Shown: piece by piece, positions 6,601-9,854 of the stretch | How positions within the stretch are numbered: position 1 is the stretch's first letter | Layout: each line of letters starts with the position of its first letter | Origin: Bryobacterales bacterium | Lineage (GTDB): Bacteria > Acidobacteriota > Terriglobia > Bryobacterales > Bryobacteraceae | Length of the DNA stretch: 9,854 bases | Direction of reading: 5' to 3' | NCBI GenBank assembly: GCA_003164075.1 | Contig: PLRZ01000358.1 | Location: 1-9,854 of the forward strand | Notes under the pieces: model-generated | Database searches by the model: none | The model's input: only the letters and a program-made list of their open reading frames with translations | What the model was told of the DNA's origin: nothing | Made by a program: the position numbers and the translations under genes

Positions 6601-6961
6601 CGTTAACTCGGCCAGTAACCCTGCGGTGCACGGGCAGTACATTTCGCTGTACATGACCGGGCAGGGCAGCATACCGGGCGCTCCTCCCGACGGGGTACCG
6701 GCGACGACGGCGATGTCGGCGCAGTATGGGGTCACGGTGCTGCTCAATGGCATAGATGTGAACGACCCGTCCTACCAGGAATCGAGCACTCAGCACATAC
6801 TATATTCCGGCATCAACCAATATCCCGGGATGTGGCAGATCAACGTCCTGATTCCGAAAACGGTGGTTACAACCAACGGAGTATGGTTCGCCGTGATCTC
6901 TAACGGCGAATCGAATTGGGATGCCACCTCGGGCTTTAAGACGTATATCTATGTGAAGTAG
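3674..6961 (+). CDS. Secreted double NHL beta-propeller protein with Solibacter-type C-terminal domain
   Basis: This 1095-residue protein starts at the ATG at 3674, which gives a clear signal peptide (MKHNYISVLTLAVFGAVSAYSQ). The frame is open 26 codons upstream to a TTG at 3596, but those residues do not look like part of a secreted protein. NHL-type blades follow, each around an LYVADxxNNRVL-like core, beginning near 3881, 4091, 4310, 4544, 4741, 4964, 5180, 5390, 5608, 5805, 5953 and 6107. Most blades end in a hydrophobic-GQ motif (VIGQPDL, LELGQPDM, VLGQGDF, VLGQQNF). The entry sequences NLVEGREF (3809-3832) and DLIEGREF (5078-5101), each before six blades, indicate two six-bladed propellers from an internal duplication. 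From about residue 828 the C-terminal region (YNSASF, LAPGVIATIF, VEVLFDGVPAPL, QINFIVPNAA) fits the TIGR03437 'Solibacter uncharacterized C-terminal domain'. It is probably exported or on the surface, binding a glycan or protein; ligand and anchor are unknown. It is monocistronic, ending at its own terminator. Confidence 0.92.
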   Translation: MKHNYISVLTLAVFGAVSAYSQITLNSVPERAVGTPQLTVASSNPNLVEGREFDIPQSVALDNSVSPPRLYVSDYLNNRVLAWKNAATFTTGQTADLVIGQPDLLTTFPAGPSAVAQKTSTYTTGLTLPSGLAVDRNGNLYVADGGNNRVLRYPTPFSQTGIPFPDLYIGQGNIAGYQPNYPTGTQTPTAQGLFFSSGSTLPSSLAFDSSGNLWVTDPGNVRILRFNASSLAGTGGGLTADLELGQPDMVSLYPALSTSAAASVYILNQFISLYASPTVAAPLGFDSNGNLFVGDLARVLVFPGPNFSSGMSASSHIYGVFANTYLFPTGSTLQTLINTTTFYAPSGLFFPTGSASGVGVVDAGYHRIMLFPPFANWPTDGSPPAATAILGQPNTICPLAAGTCKPNNGNPQPSNSVFSSPAGVAYSGTDLYVADTGNNRVLDLPQQGAIFGAATRVLGQDYFSTNSPDLIEGREFQFTGSRNGGTFADAGIAIDNSSGTPHLYVADTYNNRVLGFKDLRKFQNGAKNKADIVLGQGDFTTALVNYPSGDPNKPSSSNLHSPIGLIVDAQGNLYVADSGNGRVLRFPAPFAYTGQAPEPADLVLGQQNFTIKITDPTAANMAVPYGLAFTPSCNPLSPPCPAPNGLVVSDQYDNRVLYIPTTNGTFVAGSDNGKAATIVFGQSSFSAIGSGTSLTALSSPHHVSCDTDGFVYVADSGNNRVVVFADPHIAGTPAGGERASASIAGLTAPTSVFANPVTGEIWVANAGGLDTLRFANYQSVLLGLGSISGIVDVSGNFGFHPLAAIQDQYGDLFVADDAHRVAIYYPGVTLYNSASFLPDPDPGVQSTGTVVSPRPLAPGVIATIFPCKTCSGTQFLTSQNVFSSYPVPTTLGDVEVLFDGVPAPLYIVYPDQINFIVPNAARTSGNADLQVVQVSTGQVLGSAQVPMYTVAPGAFLYPGGQTGLTVYAAAINQDGTVNSASNPAVHGQYISLYMTGQGSIPGAPPDGVPATTAMSAQYGVTVLLNGIDVNDPSYQESSTQHILYSGINQYPGMWQINVLIPKTVVTTNGVWFAVISNGESNWDATSGFKTYIYVK

Positions 6962-7002
6962 GGATTTTCCAGCTCTGCGAGTCCCTCTAAAACATACCGA
7001 AG

Positions 7003-7031
7003 GGGGCAGGCCTCATCAGCCTGCCCCTTTT
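7003..7031 (+). terminator. Intrinsic terminator between the NHL gene and convergent gapA
   Basis: GGGGCAGGC (7003-7011) and GCCTGCCCC (7019-7027) form a perfect 9-bp stem with a 7-nt loop, followed by TTTT (7028-7031) on the plus strand. It sits 41 nt after the NHL gene stop. A G-U pair and two A-U pairs can lengthen the stem. On the minus strand, toward which gapA is transcribed, the same hairpin is followed by a poorer T-tract, so its effect on gapA may be weaker. Confidence 0.85.
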
Positions 7032-7038
7032 GAAATTC

Positions 7039-8293
<1,255 letters not shown>

Positions 8294-8333
8294 TTCGCGG
8301 CCTCCGGCGAAATTCCCGCCCCTGCCGCAACGC

Positions 8334-9854
8334 CTACCGCTGGAAGACCACCTTGCCGCCGACGATCGTAGAGACCACATCGGTCGACAGAATCTCGTCT
8401 TCCGGAATAGTCATGATGTCACGCGAAAGCACGGTGATATCGGCCAGCTTTCCGGCCGCCAGCGAGCCCTTCAAATTCTCCTCAAACGCCGCGTAGGCGT
8501 TGTTCCAGGTGTACGACTTCAGCGCTTCCTCGCGGCTCATGCGCTGGCCGGGATAGAACACCGTGCCGTCCTTCAGCTTGCGGCTCACACTGGCGTAGAA
8601 GCACGCCAGCGGACTGACGTCTTCCACCGGGGCATCCGTCCCGTTGCCCACTATCGCGCCGCTCTGCATGAGCTTCTGCCACACGTAGGCGCCCTCCTCG
8701 GCCCGTTGCGGACCCAGCCGCAACAGCACGTAAGGCGCGTCCGACGTGCAATGGATCCCCTGCATGGCCGCGATGACGCCCATTTTCCCGAAACGCGGAA
8801 TGTCGGCCGCATTCAAATGCTGAGCATGCTCGATGCGCCAGCGAAGGTCCTTCTTATCGGGGTGCGCTTCGAACACCTGCTGGTAAATATCGAGCACTTC
8901 GCGGTTGGCGCGGTCGCCGATGGCGTGAATGCAGAACTGGAAGTCGTGCTGGATGGCCAGTTCGCCAATCCGCTTGAGGTCGGCGACGTCTCCCGTGGCC
9001 AGCCCCACGCTGTCCGGTTTGTCGGTATACGGCGCCAGCAGCCACGCCCCGCGCGAGCCCAGCGCGCCATCCATGTAGCGCTTGATGGCGCGCACGGTGA
9101 GGTGATTATCGCCCGCGCCGCTGATGCGATAGCGGTCCAGATTGGCGGCCAGTTGCCCGGTGGCGCCGGCGCCCAGCATCACCCACAGCCGCAGGCTCAA
9201 TTCGTGTTTTTCGGCCATGCTCTTGAAGGTATCCACGGTGGAGAACGGCGACCCCGCGTCCTCGAACGACGTAATCCCCTTGGAGATGCATTCCGCTTCC
9301 GCCAGTTCGATCGCCTTCCGCAAATCGGCCGCGCGCTGCGCCGGCGTACGCCGGTCGAGCCACGCACTGTGCGCGCGGTTCACAATCCCCTGCGCCGTCT
9401 CGCGTAGCAGGCCGGTGGGATTGCCCTGCCGGTCCTTGAGGATCTCACCGCCAGACGGATTGGGCGTGTCGCGCGTCAGCTTGGCCGCCTCCATGGCCCT
9501 GGCGTTGGCGAATGCGGCGTGCCCGCTGGCGTGCGTCAGCAGCACCGGATTATCGGGCGAGACTGCGTCGAGCGACGCGTGTAGTGGAAAGCCTTCCACG
9601 TTGGGTTCCGGCGCCTTGTCCCATTTCGACTGGTGCCAGCCGCGGCCCACGATCCACTCGCCGGGCTTGGCCTGTTTGGCGGCGCGCGCCACTTGGGCCA
9701 CAATGTCGTCCCACGTGCGCGCCTCCCGCAGGTCGAGCCCCTGGCGGTACTCGCCGATTCCCGTGAAATGGCCGTGGCCCTCGATAAAACCGGGGATGGC
9801 GAGCTGCCCCTTGAGGTCGATCACCTTGGTATTCGGGCCGATCCAACGCTGCGC
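8334..9854 (-). CDS. YtcJ-type metal-dependent amidohydrolase (amidohydrolase_3 family), 5' end outside the window
   Basis: The visible 506 residues are the C-terminal bulk of a TIM-barrel amidohydrolase of the YtcJ/NfdA group. The frame stays open to the right edge: before the GTG at 9822-9824 it reads AQRWIGPNTK, then VIDLKGQLAIPGFIEGHGHF, which is the normal internal sequence after the short N-terminal beta-sandwich. So roughly 45-60 residues, possibly with a signal peptide, are missing, and the GTG is not the start. Counting from the edge, the metal-binding HxH is H27/H29, the conserved lysine is in IKRYMDGALGSRGAW (K258), further metal ligands are in HAIGDRANREVLDIY (H310) and RIEHAQHL (H343), and the catalytic aspartate is in GTDAPVEDVSPL (D407). 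The C-terminus (GSLAAGKLADITVLSRDI) is the usual return to the beta-sandwich. Members hydrolyse amide or related C-N bonds; the substrate here is unknown and the neighbour gapA gives no clue. Confidence 0.93.
   Translation of the reverse strand, partial: AQRWIGPNTKVIDLKGQLAIPGFIEGHGHFTGIGEYRQGLDLREARTWDDIVAQVARAAKQAKPGEWIVGRGWHQSKWDKAPEPNVEGFPLHASLDAVSPDNPVLLTHASGHAAFANARAMEAAKLTRDTPNPSGGEILKDRQGNPTGLLRETAQGIVNRAHSAWLDRRTPAQRAADLRKAIELAEAECISKGITSFEDAGSPFSTVDTFKSMAEKHELSLRLWVMLGAGATGQLAANLDRYRISGAGDNHLTVRAIKRYMDGALGSRGAWLLAPYTDKPDSVGLATGDVADLKRIGELAIQHDFQFCIHAIGDRANREVLDIYQQVFEAHPDKKDLRWRIEHAQHLNAADIPRFGKMGVIAAMQGIHCTSDAPYVLLRLGPQRAEEGAYVWQKLMQSGAIVGNGTDAPVEDVSPLACFYASVSRKLKDGTVFYPGQRMSREEALKSYTWNNAYAAFEENLKGSLAAGKLADITVLSRDIMTIPEDEILSTDVVSTIVGGKVVFQR

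Overview
The window looks like chromosomal DNA of an acidobacterium, most likely of the Solibacter/Bryobacter group (Bryobacterales). The strongest sign is the large secreted protein on the plus strand. It joins NHL-type beta-propeller blades to a C-terminal region that I recognise as the 'Solibacter uncharacterized C-terminal domain' (TIGR03437 type). High GC content, two families of dispersed inverted repeats in the intergenic gaps, and lipopolysaccharide heptosyltransferases (a diderm envelope) agree with this. The assignment is by pattern recognition, not by a database search.

Region 1 (about 33-3272, minus strand) is an envelope-polysaccharide cluster. In transcription order it holds a heptosyltransferase II (waaF-type), a 125-residue protein resembling the nucleotidyltransferase half of HldE but without its catalytic motif, a 266-nt gap holding a large imperfect inverted repeat, a heptosyltransferase I (waaC-type), and an isoprenylcysteine/phospholipid methyltransferase-like membrane protein. 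Two of the junctions are overlaps (GTGA and ATGCCGATGA), and a strong intrinsic terminator follows the last stop codon. Together the genes suggest transfer of heptose to the LPS inner core, plus a membrane methyltransferase of unknown substrate.

Region 2 (3273-3673) is a 401-nt divergent intergenic region with a paired-hairpin (BIME-like) repeat and a possible promoter for the plus-strand gene. Region 3 (3674-6961) is that gene: a 1095-residue secreted protein with about twelve propeller blades, apparently two six-bladed propellers made by an internal duplication, followed by the Solibacter-type C-terminal domain. A hairpin terminator at 7003-7031 separates it from the convergent gapA.

Region 4 (7039-9854, minus strand) holds gapA (glyceraldehyde-3-phosphate dehydrogenase), a 287-nt gap with a nearly perfect 36-bp inverted repeat of the same family as the one in region 1, and the 3' part of a YtcJ-type metal-dependent amidohydrolase that runs off the right edge.

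I saw no rRNA, tRNA, CRISPR array, transposase or prophage gene. The most interesting items are the catalytically degenerate HldE-like protein inside the heptosyltransferase cluster, the double six-bladed propeller, and the two intergenic repeat families.
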